From the NCBI RefSeq assembly GCF_002443295.1, contig NZ_BAOS01000017.1:124001-188000 (forward strand): a stretch of DNA of 64,000 bases, in the 5' to 3' direction. Within the stretch, counting starts at the first letter, position 1, and every line of letters starts with the position of its first letter. The notes below the pieces were generated by a model that worked only from the letters and a program-made list of their open reading frames with translations, did not search any database and had not been told where the DNA came from. This stretch comes from Candidatus Scalindua japonica (GTDB lineage Bacteria > Planctomycetota > Brocadiia > Brocadiales > Scalinduaceae). The translations under genes were made by a program, and so were the position numbers. Shown piece by piece: positions 35,588 to 43,403 of this stretch.

Positions 35588-36358
35588 TTATTCAATTTCA
35601 CGATTGAAAAACTGTCTGACAAATAGATTCTGGCTGTTATCACGTAAATAGTGAGGCGATCCTTCTGCAATTATCTTTTTGACCCTTTTATCAAGCATGA
35701 TAACCCGATGTGCAACCGAAAATATACTGGGCAGTTCATGAGTAACAATTATCATGGTTGTATTGTAACTACGGTTAAGACGAATAATCAACTGGTCAAG
35801 CTCTGCTGACGTTACAGGATCGAGCCCGGCAGATGGCTCATCAAAAAACAGGATCTTCGGATTAAGCGCCATTGCACGTGCGAGGCCGGCTCGTTTTCTC
35901 ATCCCGCCACTGATCTCTGACGGCAGATGATTCTCATACCCGGTCAGACTTACCTGAGCAAGTTTCATTTTTACTATATTATCAATAGAAGAAGCAGGCA
36001 AATCCGTATGTTCCTGCATTGGCAGCGCAACATTTTCAGCTACTGTCATTGATCCAAAGAGCGCACCACTCTGAAAAAGTATACCACACTCATGTAAAAC
36101 CTGATGAAGATTGCCTCCCGTACCAGCCGTAATATCAATTCCATTAATTAAAATGTTTCCGGCCATAGGCTGATTAAGTCCAATGAGATGTTTGAGTAGC
36201 GTGGACTTGCCACAGCCACTCCCACCAAGGATTACAAATATCTCACCTTCGTATACTTCAAAATTAATATGGTTTAGTATTACATCCTGCCCATAACCTG
36301 CCACCATTTCCACAACTTTAATAGCAACTTTTTTTTCTTCTGCCTTCATATTGATCAT
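35588..36358 (-). CDS. mlaF: MlaF-type ABC transporter ATPase
   Basis: 256 residues with all ATPase motifs: Walker A GGSGCGKSTLLKH, Q-loop in CGILFQSGALFGSM, signature LPSEISGGMRKRAGLARAMA, Walker B ILFFDEPSAGLDP and H-loop IIVTHEL. The SGGM signature and GALFGSMTVAENV are typical of MlaF. It energises lipid transport through the MlaE permease. An in-frame ATG nine bases downstream is an equal candidate for the start. The gap of 144 bases upstream shows no gene. Confidence 0.93.
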   Translation of the reverse strand: MINMKAEEKKVAIKVVEMVAGYGQDVILNHINFEVYEGEIFVILGGSGCGKSTLLKHLIGLNQPMAGNILINGIDITAGTGGNLHQVLHECGILFQSGALFGSMTVAENVALPMQEHTDLPASSIDNIVKMKLAQVSLTGYENHLPSEISGGMRKRAGLARAMALNPKILFFDEPSAGLDPVTSAELDQLIIRLNRSYNTTMIIVTHELPSIFSVAHRVIMLDKRVKKIIAEGSPHYLRDNSQNLFVRQFFNREIE

Positions 36359-36502
36359 TGTTTTATTGTGATTTACAAATTTCTTCTTTTTTCCTAACTT
36401 TAACCACTTTTGTTCACTTCACACTTTCTGTCTCCGTAAGAATACACGTCGTGCTGGCGAACGGCACCGCAGTCGGGTAGGCACTTATTTAAACTCTGTC
36501 CA

Positions 36503-37651
36503 TCAACCATTCCAATACCTGAGTATAACCACAAGAAGCGAGTCACTCAGGACAATCAGAAAAATGCTGCTTACCACTGCAGACGTAGTTGCTTTTCCTA
36601 CTCCTGAGGCGCCGCCCTTTACCTGAAAGCCCTTAAGACATCCCGTCCAGGAGATGAGAAGAGCAAAAATTCCACTCTTGAACACCCCCCAGAATACATC
36701 AAAAAGCGTAAGGGTGTTGATAGTCTGGTTTGTATAACCACTGACGGTCAGGTCAAGCATTGTAACTCCTACAAGCAAACCTCCGGCAATAGCAAACAGA
36801 TCTGAAAAAAGGGTTAATATTGGCACCACCAGGCAGGCGGCAAACATGCGTGGCAGTACAAGAAAGAAATTCGGGTTAATATTCATGGTAGATAATGCAT
36901 CTACCTCTTCCGATATTTTCATGGTACCTATTTCAGCGGCAAAGGAGGAACCGGAACGACCGGCCACAATTATGGCTGTCATAATTGGGCCCAATTCACG
37001 TGTCATCGAAATACCGACAAGCGAAGCGACGTAAATATTAGCGCCAAACTGCTGGAGTTGTACTGATGACATGAATGCCATGATCAGGCCCAGGAGAAAG
37101 CTTATCAAGCTGACAATGGGTAATGCGTCCAGTCCGACACGTTTCATATTTTCAATTGTATCGTTAAAGCGTAAGGAACCTGGGCTTCGCAAAAACCTTA
37201 GAAAAGAGAAACATGTATCACCAAGAAACGTGAGTATATATCTTATTTCATTACCAACATTAAATACGGAGTTGCCCAGATTGGCAAAAAGGTTATAGGA
37301 TGTTTTATGTGCAGTAATAGATTGTTGGCCTAACACATCAAAATTATGCATAGTAAGAATTTCATTGACCCTTTCAGGAATGTTTACCAGAGAGTAATTG
37401 CCACGCATATTACCCATTATTTTCTTTAGTTCCACCAGTACAGATACTCCATAGTCATCAAGATCGTTTAGCTTTTCCAGGTCAATTACCAGGCTATCCG
37501 GTTTGCGGGTCCGCAACAGAGTGTTGAACTCCTTTATCAGTAGTGCTGCGTTACTAACATCCAGCCTCCCCTTAAAATGGATGGCCAACTTGTCAGAACT
37601 CTCCTTGCTGAAGGTATAGAAACTGGTAAGATTTTTGCTCAAAATAGTCAT
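36503..37651 (-). CDS. mlaE: MlaE-type permease with N-terminal STAS domain
   Basis: 382 residues. The first 105 residues are a STAS domain: LAIHFKGRLDVSNAALLIKE and SLVIDLEKLNDLDDYGVSVL, the MlaB-like part. The permease follows with the MlaE signature EIRYILTFLGDTCFSFL, GLDALPIVSLISFLLGLIMA, then ELGPIMTAIIVAGRSGSSFA and EIGTMKISEEVDALSTM. In E. coli the STAS protein MlaB is a separate subunit that controls MlaF; here it is fused to the permease. Five or six membrane segments are expected. It starts six bases after the HTH gene. Confidence 0.92.
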   Translation of the reverse strand: MTILSKNLTSFYTFSKESSDKLAIHFKGRLDVSNAALLIKEFNTLLRTRKPDSLVIDLEKLNDLDDYGVSVLVELKKIMGNMRGNYSLVNIPERVNEILTMHNFDVLGQQSITAHKTSYNLFANLGNSVFNVGNEIRYILTFLGDTCFSFLRFLRSPGSLRFNDTIENMKRVGLDALPIVSLISFLLGLIMAFMSSVQLQQFGANIYVASLVGISMTRELGPIMTAIIVAGRSGSSFAAEIGTMKISEEVDALSTMNINPNFFLVLPRMFAACLVVPILTLFSDLFAIAGGLLVGVTMLDLTVSGYTNQTINTLTLFDVFWGVFKSGIFALLISWTGCLKGFQVKGGASGVGKATTSAVVSSIFLIVLSDSLLVVILRYWNG

Positions 37652-37657
37652 CTTGTT

Positions 37658-38020
37658 TCAATGATACTGTTTGGTTGTATGGATATATTTTCTTACGGTA
37701 CGTCGATCAAGTTTTGTCTTTCTTGCAACTTCCTCATAGGTCCCACAGCGTTGATATATGTCAAACAACAAAGCTATACGCATGATTTCTCTCTTTTCAC
37801 CGGTGTATGATCCCAGGTCGCCTCTTCCTTCCATTTCAATCTGTTTTATTCGGTCCGCTACAGAGTTGATCATTTTTCGTAATAACTGTTCCCCGGAAAG
37901 GTTCTTGATTCCGGCAATTTTTCTGTTAAGCTCTTGTCGTCTCAAGCTAAAAGGGTTAATAAAAGCAGTTTCCTTTAAAGTTGAGAAAAAATCCTTTTCT
38001 TCCGTATTAAGTACTTTCAT
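37658..38020 (-). CDS. Fis-like helix-turn-helix protein
   Basis: About 120 residues from ATG 38020. The C-terminal 45 residues form a Fis/HTH_8-like motif: IMRIALLFDIYQRCGTYEEV then ARKTKLDRRTVRKYI. The N-terminal part is helical, with no recognised domain. Fis-type motifs are the DNA-binding ends of sigma54 activators, but no AAA+ domain is here. It is the first gene of the Mla operon, six bases before mlaE, and is likely to regulate it or the divergent lipase gene. The ATG at 38020 has GGAA upstream; a longer frame to 38068 is less likely. Confidence 0.65.
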   Translation of the reverse strand: MKVLNTEEKDFFSTLKETAFINPFSLRRQELNRKIAGIKNLSGEQLLRKMINSVADRIKQIEMEGRGDLGSYTGEKREIMRIALLFDIYQRCGTYEEVARKTKLDRRTVRKYIHTTKQYH

Positions 38021-38325
38021 AGAAATTCCAATATTATAACACTTCGACTCGGCCATGCGTGACGACACACTGGACCAAGCTGAAGAATAGTCTTTAGTTG
38101 CCCAACGCCTTAATTGATTTATATTTAATATTCAATTAATGTACATGGCATATACACAAAATGTCAACAACATAGTTAATAACTTTTTGTACATTTTACC
38201 TGAAAACACATAAAATTTTATAAACCATAGCTTTATCAAAACAGCACACCTTTGGCACATCATATGCCTATAAAAGTAAGAAAGAAAAGAGTATCCTTAA
38301 ATATTATTTCAGCTAACTTATTTTA
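38021..38325. other. 305-base divergent promoter region
   Basis: AT-rich spacer between the HTH gene and the lipase gene. It contains a sigma54-like site at 38253..38267. No gene or RNA was recognised. Confidence 0.45.
38253..38267 (+). promoter_or_regulatory. Sigma54 (-24/-12)-like promoter
   Basis: TGGCAC, five bases, ATGC: the spacing between GG and GC fits the -24/-12 promoter, with ATGC in place of the preferred TTGC. It lies about 60 bases before the lipase start. The nearby Fis-like gene makes sigma54 control plausible. Confidence 0.4.
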
Positions 38326-39057
38326 ATGAAACAGATTAAAGTAATAATAATTACCATGATCATGGTTTTTTCAATACAAAATACAATCCCAATTCACCCC
38401 TGTGCTGAAACAAATAGAGAATGCGTTATTATTCTCCATGGTCTGGGAAGAACGAAAAATTCAATGAAGCGACTAGAGAGATCTTTGGTTAAAGCCAACT
38501 ACATTGTCTGGAACAACTCATACCCGTCAAGGTCGGAAAGAATTGAAAAGCTGGCGGTAGAACATATTCAAAAGGGTCTGTCATTTTGTAATAAAGCAGA
38601 AGCGAAAACAATTCATTTTGTCACACACTCTCTGGGTGGCATAATGGTCAGGTATTACCTCCAGGACCATAAAATTGAAAATCTTGGAAAAATTGTAATG
38701 CTAAGCCCTCCCAACAAAGGAAGTGAAGTGGCCGATTTTCTTAAAGACAGATATCTGTACAAATTAATTATGGGACCAGCGGGACAACAGCTGGGAACAG
38801 GACCTGACAGTTTGCCAGGATCAATGAGGACTACTGATGCACGTATCGGGATTATTACCGGAAACAAGACCCTGGACCCATGGTTTTCACCCTTGATACC
38901 GGGACCGGATGATGGCAAAGTATCTGTCGAAAATGCAAAATTGCAGGAAATGTCTGACTTCTTAGTCGTTGAAAGTAGCCACGCCTTTATCATGAAAAAT
39001 ACCCTGGTAATTAATCAGGTTAAATATTTCTTGAAACACGGTTTTTTTGAAAGGTAA
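38326..39057 (+). CDS. Alpha/beta-hydrolase, lipase/esterase type, probably exported
   Basis: 243 residues. An N-terminal hydrophobic stretch (VIIITMIMVFSIQNTIPIH) looks like a signal peptide. The oxyanion turn is in VIILHGLGRTKNSM, the nucleophile serine in FVTHSLGGIMVRYY, and PDDGKVSVENAKL gives a likely acidic residue; the final H is in ESSHAF. This fits the small lipase family related to PGAP1-like acyl hydrolases. It is on the opposite strand to the Mla operon and, with the aas remnant behind it, may once have formed a phospholipid-turnover pair. Substrate cannot be told. Confidence 0.87.
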   Translation: MKQIKVIIITMIMVFSIQNTIPIHPCAETNRECVIILHGLGRTKNSMKRLERSLVKANYIVWNNSYPSRSERIEKLAVEHIQKGLSFCNKAEAKTIHFVTHSLGGIMVRYYLQDHKIENLGKIVMLSPPNKGSEVADFLKDRYLYKLIMGPAGQQLGTGPDSLPGSMRTTDARIGIITGNKTLDPWFSPLIPGPDDGKVSVENAKLQEMSDFLVVESSHAFIMKNTLVINQVKYFLKHGFFER

Positions 39058-39061
39058 GAAA

Positions 39062-40217
39062 ATGGAGAAAACATCATCATTTAAATCGAATGGCTTCAGG
39101 GCACTGTTGACAACTCAATTTCTGGGCGCTTTTAATGATAACGCGTTTAAACTGGTTATCTCACTGATAGCGGTAAACAGCTTTGCTGATAAAGCTGGTG
39201 GAGGAAGTCAATATATCGCCCTGGCTGGCGTGATGGTGGTACTGCCATTTATCCTTTTTTCATCTTATGCCGGGTTCCTGGCAGACAGGTTTAGTAAAAA
39301 ATGTTATCATGTTCTGAGTGAAGGTTGCTGAGGTTGTCGTAATGGGCATCGGAACATTGGCTTTCTGTTTTGGAAATATATATGCCATGATGATAGTGCC
39401 GTTTCTGATGGGGACGGAAAGGGACGAATATTAGATACAAACAATTTCATCGCGTTTTGCAGCATACTTCTGTCGTCAGCAATGCTTTGGCTTTTTGCCA
39501 ATGTATTGAAATGCAGCCCCGCGCTGATATTTGTTATTTTCGAGTTACTCTCTTTTTTTGTAATTGCGTACATTTGCAAACTCCTCCCGGAGTTTCTTTT
39601 AAGGTTTGTCTCATATATCATCACACATACGTTTTACAGAATCAGGGTCATTAGTAGAGAAAATATTCCTGAGGATGGTGGAGCGCTGATTGTCTGCAAC
39701 CATGTTTCTTATAATGATGGCAGCCTTGTGTTTGCGTGTACTCAGAGGTTTATACGCTTTATGATGCGGAGGAAAATGCCCGGTAAATCTGAACTTTACG
39801 GTATCCGCTGAATCTGTATCTGAATCAATTCAGAAATGTGGGATCAAACATATTTATTCATCAAAAGAATTTGTAGAAAAAGCAAATATTAAAGCCCGAG
39901 ACGAAATGGTCTGGGTTGAAGATCTAAGGCAGGAAGTAAGGTTTTTTGACAGGCTGCTTTCTCTCGTCTCTTTTATGCTGCTTCCAGGAATCCTGTTCAG
40001 AAAGCTCTATTTTAACGATATCCGGATTGAAAGCCTTGCTACCGTAATGTTTTCCAGTGGAAGTACAGGAGAACCCAAGGGTGTAATGTTGTCCCATAAG
40101 AATATCAATTCCAATATCGAGGATTTATATCAGGTTTTTCATACACTGAGGAAAAATGATATTATTATGGGGGTTGTCCCCATGTTTCAGTTACTGCCGT
40201 CTCTACTTGTGATGTAA
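39062..40217 (+). pseudogene. aas: Remnant of bifunctional acyltransferase / acyl-ACP synthetase (Aas-type) gene
   Basis: Three pieces of one protein in order, far shorter than the usual 1100 or more residues. (1) 39062..39331: MFS/LplT start, ALLTTQFLGAFNDNAFKLVI and SSYAGFLADRFSKK, ended by a frameshift. (2) about 39482..39811: last membrane helices and the start of a PlsC acyltransferase, with GGALIVCNHVSYNDG (HxxxxD). (3) about 39906..40217: AMP-binding part with P-loop SSGSTGEPKGVMLSHKN, then an early stop soon after. Large internal deletions and frame changes mean no working product. An intact gene would refill lysophospholipids with acyl chains. The first piece begins five bases after the lipase stop. 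Confidence 0.9.
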
Positions 40218-40376
40218 TTGTTCCGTAACGTGTAAATCGATAATTTCATGTTTTGTTGTTTTGTCTGAAAATTATCATCTTGTATCCCTGTCAGATAGAT
40301 GAAAAAGGAGGAATAGTTCTCTCTATGGGATGCGGTCACAATCTTTTGTGAAATGTAATGTATACTGCAGGTTGGG

Positions 40377-40435
40377 TCAAGCAAAGCAGATTTAACACTG
40401 ATTTTCCAAAAGCTTGACAGGTCTGCCTTGCTTGA
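40377..40435. repeat. 14-bp inverted repeat
   Basis: TCAAGCAAAGCAGA (40377..40390) and TCTGCCTTGCTTGA (40422..40435) are inverted copies with one mismatch, 31 bases apart. They lie between the decayed aas gene and the PfkB kinase gene. They could be a bidirectional end-of-transcript hairpin or the ends of a small element. Confidence 0.6.
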
Positions 40436-40467
40436 TCAATCCTACAAATTCGTAATTAGCTGTGATC

Positions 40468-41421
40468 TTAAAATGCCTTCTCACCAAAAGCATCTTCAAA
40501 CCGTTTGTTAAAAGAGTCAGGAGTGTAATTATAGTTTTGCGGACCATAAACCTCTACACAATAAGCGGCACTGACTGAGCCTATTCTTGCCGCATGAACA
40601 ATATCACTGTCTGACAAAAAGAACCCTTTTATTAAACCGGCCCTGTAAGCATCTCCGGCCCCTGTGGGATCTTTAACAGAATTAACATCGGCAGCAGGAA
40701 TATCAATATTCTTAGTTTGACCATGCTCTTTCATTATTACGGTCGAACCGTGTTCGCTTTTTGTCTGTACCAGTATCTCCGTCTTCTCCAGAATATCTTC
40801 TATCGTCATGGAAGTTTTCTCCTGGGTCAACTGCAGCTCATAATCATTACAGATAAAAATCTTGGACCCGTCCATCATCTCTATAAGTTTTTCTTTAGTC
40901 CATGCCGGTAGAGATTGCCCCGGGTCAAAAATATAATCTACTTTTTTCTGTTTATATATATTGGAAAAATTAAACATGTCATCCAGATTTCCCGGTGAAA
41001 CAATGGCAACAGTGTTACTGTGGTCCGCTGATTGAAAATCATAACTGGCACAGAATTTCATTGCACCTGGATTAAATGCCGTTATCTGATTGTCTGACAG
41101 ATCTGTAGTAATATAAGCACCTGCTGTAAGCTCTTCTTCGACAACCTTGATATTATCCGTAGAAATACTGTTCTTATTAAACCACTCTCTATAAGACTCG
41201 AAATCACGACCGGCAGTTGCTACTATTGTCGGGCTTTCACCTTGCAGAGAAAGCGCGTACGCGATATTCCCGGCAGTGCCTCCAAAGTTCTCCTTTAATT
41301 CATTTATCATAAAACAGACATTAAGGACATGCACCTTATCCGGAAGTATGTGATCGGAAAACTTGCCGGGAAAGTCCATAATCCTGTCATAAGCCAGTGA
41401 TCCGGAAACAATAGTATTCAT
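40468..41421 (-). CDS. PfkB-family carbohydrate or nucleoside kinase
   Basis: 317 residues of the ribokinase fold. Motif 1 is GGTAGNIAYALSLQGESP near residue 47, and motif 2 is DPTGAGDAYRAGLIKGF near residue 252, with the catalytic aspartate in GAGD. The start SLAYDRIMDFPGKF resembles adenosine or ribokinase-like members. The phosphorylated substrate cannot be told from sequence. AGGAGAAG precedes the ATG by three bases. Confidence 0.88.
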   Translation of the reverse strand: MNTIVSGSLAYDRIMDFPGKFSDHILPDKVHVLNVCFMINELKENFGGTAGNIAYALSLQGESPTIVATAGRDFESYREWFNKNSISTDNIKVVEEELTAGAYITTDLSDNQITAFNPGAMKFCASYDFQSADHSNTVAIVSPGNLDDMFNFSNIYKQKKVDYIFDPGQSLPAWTKEKLIEMMDGSKIFICNDYELQLTQEKTSMTIEDILEKTEILVQTKSEHGSTVIMKEHGQTKNIDIPAADVNSVKDPTGAGDAYRAGLIKGFFLSDSDIVHAARIGSVSAAYCVEVYGPQNYNYTPDSFNKRFEDAFGEKAF

Positions 41422-41498
41422 CTCTTCTCCTAATAATAAAAAAATTTATCCAGACATAATAACGAATTGTCTTTTAAAAATCTAGAAATATTAATTAT

Positions 41499-41668
41499 GT
41501 AGCGCCCGTTGCCTAAACGGGCATTTCCTCATCAATGAAACAACCGCTGTCTGTAGGGTCCGTTTCCCTAAACGGACTTTCCCGGAATGACCATTTGTTT
41601 TACGAACGTTATAAAAGCGCGTTTGCCCGCCCGGATGAAACCGTTCGGACGGGGGAAACGGGCGCTAC
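41499..41668. mobile_element. MITE-like element with 12-bp terminal inverted repeats
   Basis: About 170 bases bounded by GTAGCGCCCGTT (41499..41510) and AACGGGCGCTAC (41657..41668), perfect inverted copies. The inside holds further palindromes, for example GTCCGTTTCCCTAAACGGAC. There is no reading frame. No clear target duplication was seen. It lies between the PfkB and TolC-like genes. Confidence 0.7.
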
Positions 41669-41692
41669 GTTACAGGAATAAAATAGTGGGAC

Positions 41693-43018
41693 CTACTCTG
41701 CTTCTATTGACAACTCAACACCGACAACCCTTTCTAACCCCGCTACATTAATACCAAAATCAGCTAAAGCCCGGTAGAATGCGTGATTAAAATCAAGCAG
41801 GACTCTCTGGCTGTCAATAAGGTCCAGAAAGCCTACCTGGCCAGCCTGGTATCCACTCTCCGCCGCTTTCATAGACTGTATTGCCTGCGGTATAATACTG
41901 TCCCGGTATAGCTTTACGAGCCTCTCCGCGGTCTGTACTTTAAAGTGAAGATCTTTCACCTCGAAAAGTGTCATATTCTCCCTGTTTTTGTAAGCCATTT
42001 TACTGGACTTCAACCTCGCATTCGCCTCTCTTACACCCGCGTCATGTTTCCTTTTCTGAAATATGGGTACGTTCATGCTCAAGGTCCCTGTATACGAGTC
42101 CCTGCTCTCTCCAATCGGTGATAAAAATACACTCGATGGCATATCATTGATAAATGTATAATTAAGACCAAATGTAAAGTCAGGGTAGTACTGTTTTTTT
42201 GCGAGTTTGTAAGCCGCCTTGTCTCTCTCAATTTTATATTTAAGAATACTGAGATCAGGACTGACCTCTTTAGCTTTTTCGTACAGATCTTTGAGAGAAA
42301 CGGTGAGTTGCTCAATATCCACTTCCTCGGGAGTACCAAGTGGTGAGTCGGGGTGGCGGTTTAATAAAGTATTTATTCTTGCTACAGCAGTCTCTTTAAG
42401 CTGCTCCAGGGATATCAGTTCGTTTATCATTCCGGAAAGCTCTACCTGCGCTTTTAAGACGTCCTGTTGTGTCGATTTACCGGTGGCATATTTTACCTCC
42501 GCAATCTTGACAAACCTCTTTAAAAGGTCTCTGCTCTCCTCGTTTATGCTGATCGATTTATATGCCCAGTATAATTCATAAAACGCGGATTTAGCTTTTG
42601 CTACAATCTCTCTTTCAAGTGTTCTATATCTTCCTCCGGATACTTTCGCTTCACTCCTCGCCACCTCTCCCTTCAATCTGAGTTTTCCGAAGAAAGGTAT
42701 CTTCTGTGATGCCGTTACCCCCGCCTGCTTTTCACCCACACGGGTCTGTACCTGTTCGCCAAAATAGGTAAATCCTATTACAGGATCGTCCAGCGCCTTC
42801 TCCTGTACTATCTTCTCTGTTGACGCGCTCCATCTCAGCTTTGCCGCCTGAAGTTCAGGGTTTGCCCTTAACGCTTCATCTATTACCCATCTGATTTTTA
42901 AGACGTTGGTGTTCTCCTCCGCCGTTACAATGTTTGTGAACATTGCAATAAAGAGTAACAGGGCTGATAAAGACATAAAGAAAGAAAAGAATCTATTTTT
43001 AATAATTCCAGAATTCAT
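41693..43018 (-). CDS. TolC-family outer membrane efflux protein (CusC/CzcC-like)
   Basis: 441 residues with a signal peptide (FFSFFMSLSALLLFIAMFTN). The two repeats of OEP domains are visible: LRIRWVIDEALRANPELQAA near residue 40 and LYEKAKEVSPDLSILKYKIE near 240, each followed by long helices. ASQKIPFFGKLRLKGEVA and YTGTLSMNVPIFQKRK mark the membrane strands typical of the metal-efflux subgroup. TolC-type trimers give the outer channel for RND or similar pumps, but no RND or membrane-fusion gene is here. A copper ATPase lies upstream, with the NACHT gene between. GAGG precedes the start. Confidence 0.9.
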   Translation of the reverse strand: MNSGIIKNRFFSFFMSLSALLLFIAMFTNIVTAEENTNVLKIRWVIDEALRANPELQAAKLRWSASTEKIVQEKALDDPVIGFTYFGEQVQTRVGEKQAGVTASQKIPFFGKLRLKGEVARSEAKVSGGRYRTLEREIVAKAKSAFYELYWAYKSISINEESRDLLKRFVKIAEVKYATGKSTQQDVLKAQVELSGMINELISLEQLKETAVARINTLLNRHPDSPLGTPEEVDIEQLTVSLKDLYEKAKEVSPDLSILKYKIERDKAAYKLAKKQYYPDFTFGLNYTFINDMPSSVFLSPIGESRDSYTGTLSMNVPIFQKRKHDAGVREANARLKSSKMAYKNRENMTLFEVKDLHFKVQTAERLVKLYRDSIIPQAIQSMKAAESGYQAGQVGFLDLIDSQRVLLDFNHAFYRALADFGINVAGLERVVGVELSIEAE

Positions 43019-43403
43019 TGATAACCTCTTTTATTTTGAATTAATCAGTGCTCTACGGGAAGACTTCTCTCGCCAACATGTCATTCTGAAGGAGGAACGA
43101 CTGAAAAATCTCTTCATGGAAACCCTACAAACCTTACAAAACATCAATTGGACCGTCTATATATTCTCATTTTACAAAGTAAAATGCCAGATAGTTTTTT
43201 CCTCTCTTCCCCGGACAAAAGACGCCGAGACTCTTTCCCACGCTTTACTTGTTCACTTGTTTCCACGCAATATCAAATTCTTTTTTCCTGATTTTCCTGC
43301 ATTCCTTAGCGGTAATAATATTTCTCTGCGGAAGGCTACCGCCTTCCATTAAAAAAATAGAGAGAAGCAGAGATACAGAGTAAAGAGGCTTCAGAGATCA
43401 GAG
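43019..43403. other. 385-base gap between the TolC-like and NACHT genes
   Basis: No supported gene. It holds copy B of a dispersed repeat (43078..43118), whose sense strand contains CATTCTGAAGGAGGAACGAC. A plus-strand open frame at 42906..43352 overlaps the start of the TolC-like gene and this repeat and is taken as chance. Confidence 0.5.
43078..43118. repeat. Dispersed repeat, copy B
   Basis: ATGTCATTCTGAAGGAGG, then AACGACTGAAAAATCTC; half of the palindrome seen in copies A (31521..31587) and C (56216..56312). The other arm is lacking here. Confidence 0.55.

Noticed and set aside
42906-43352. 148-residue open frame on the plus strand
   Set aside because: It overlaps the start of the TolC-like gene and a dispersed repeat, has no ribosome binding site and no family-like motif.
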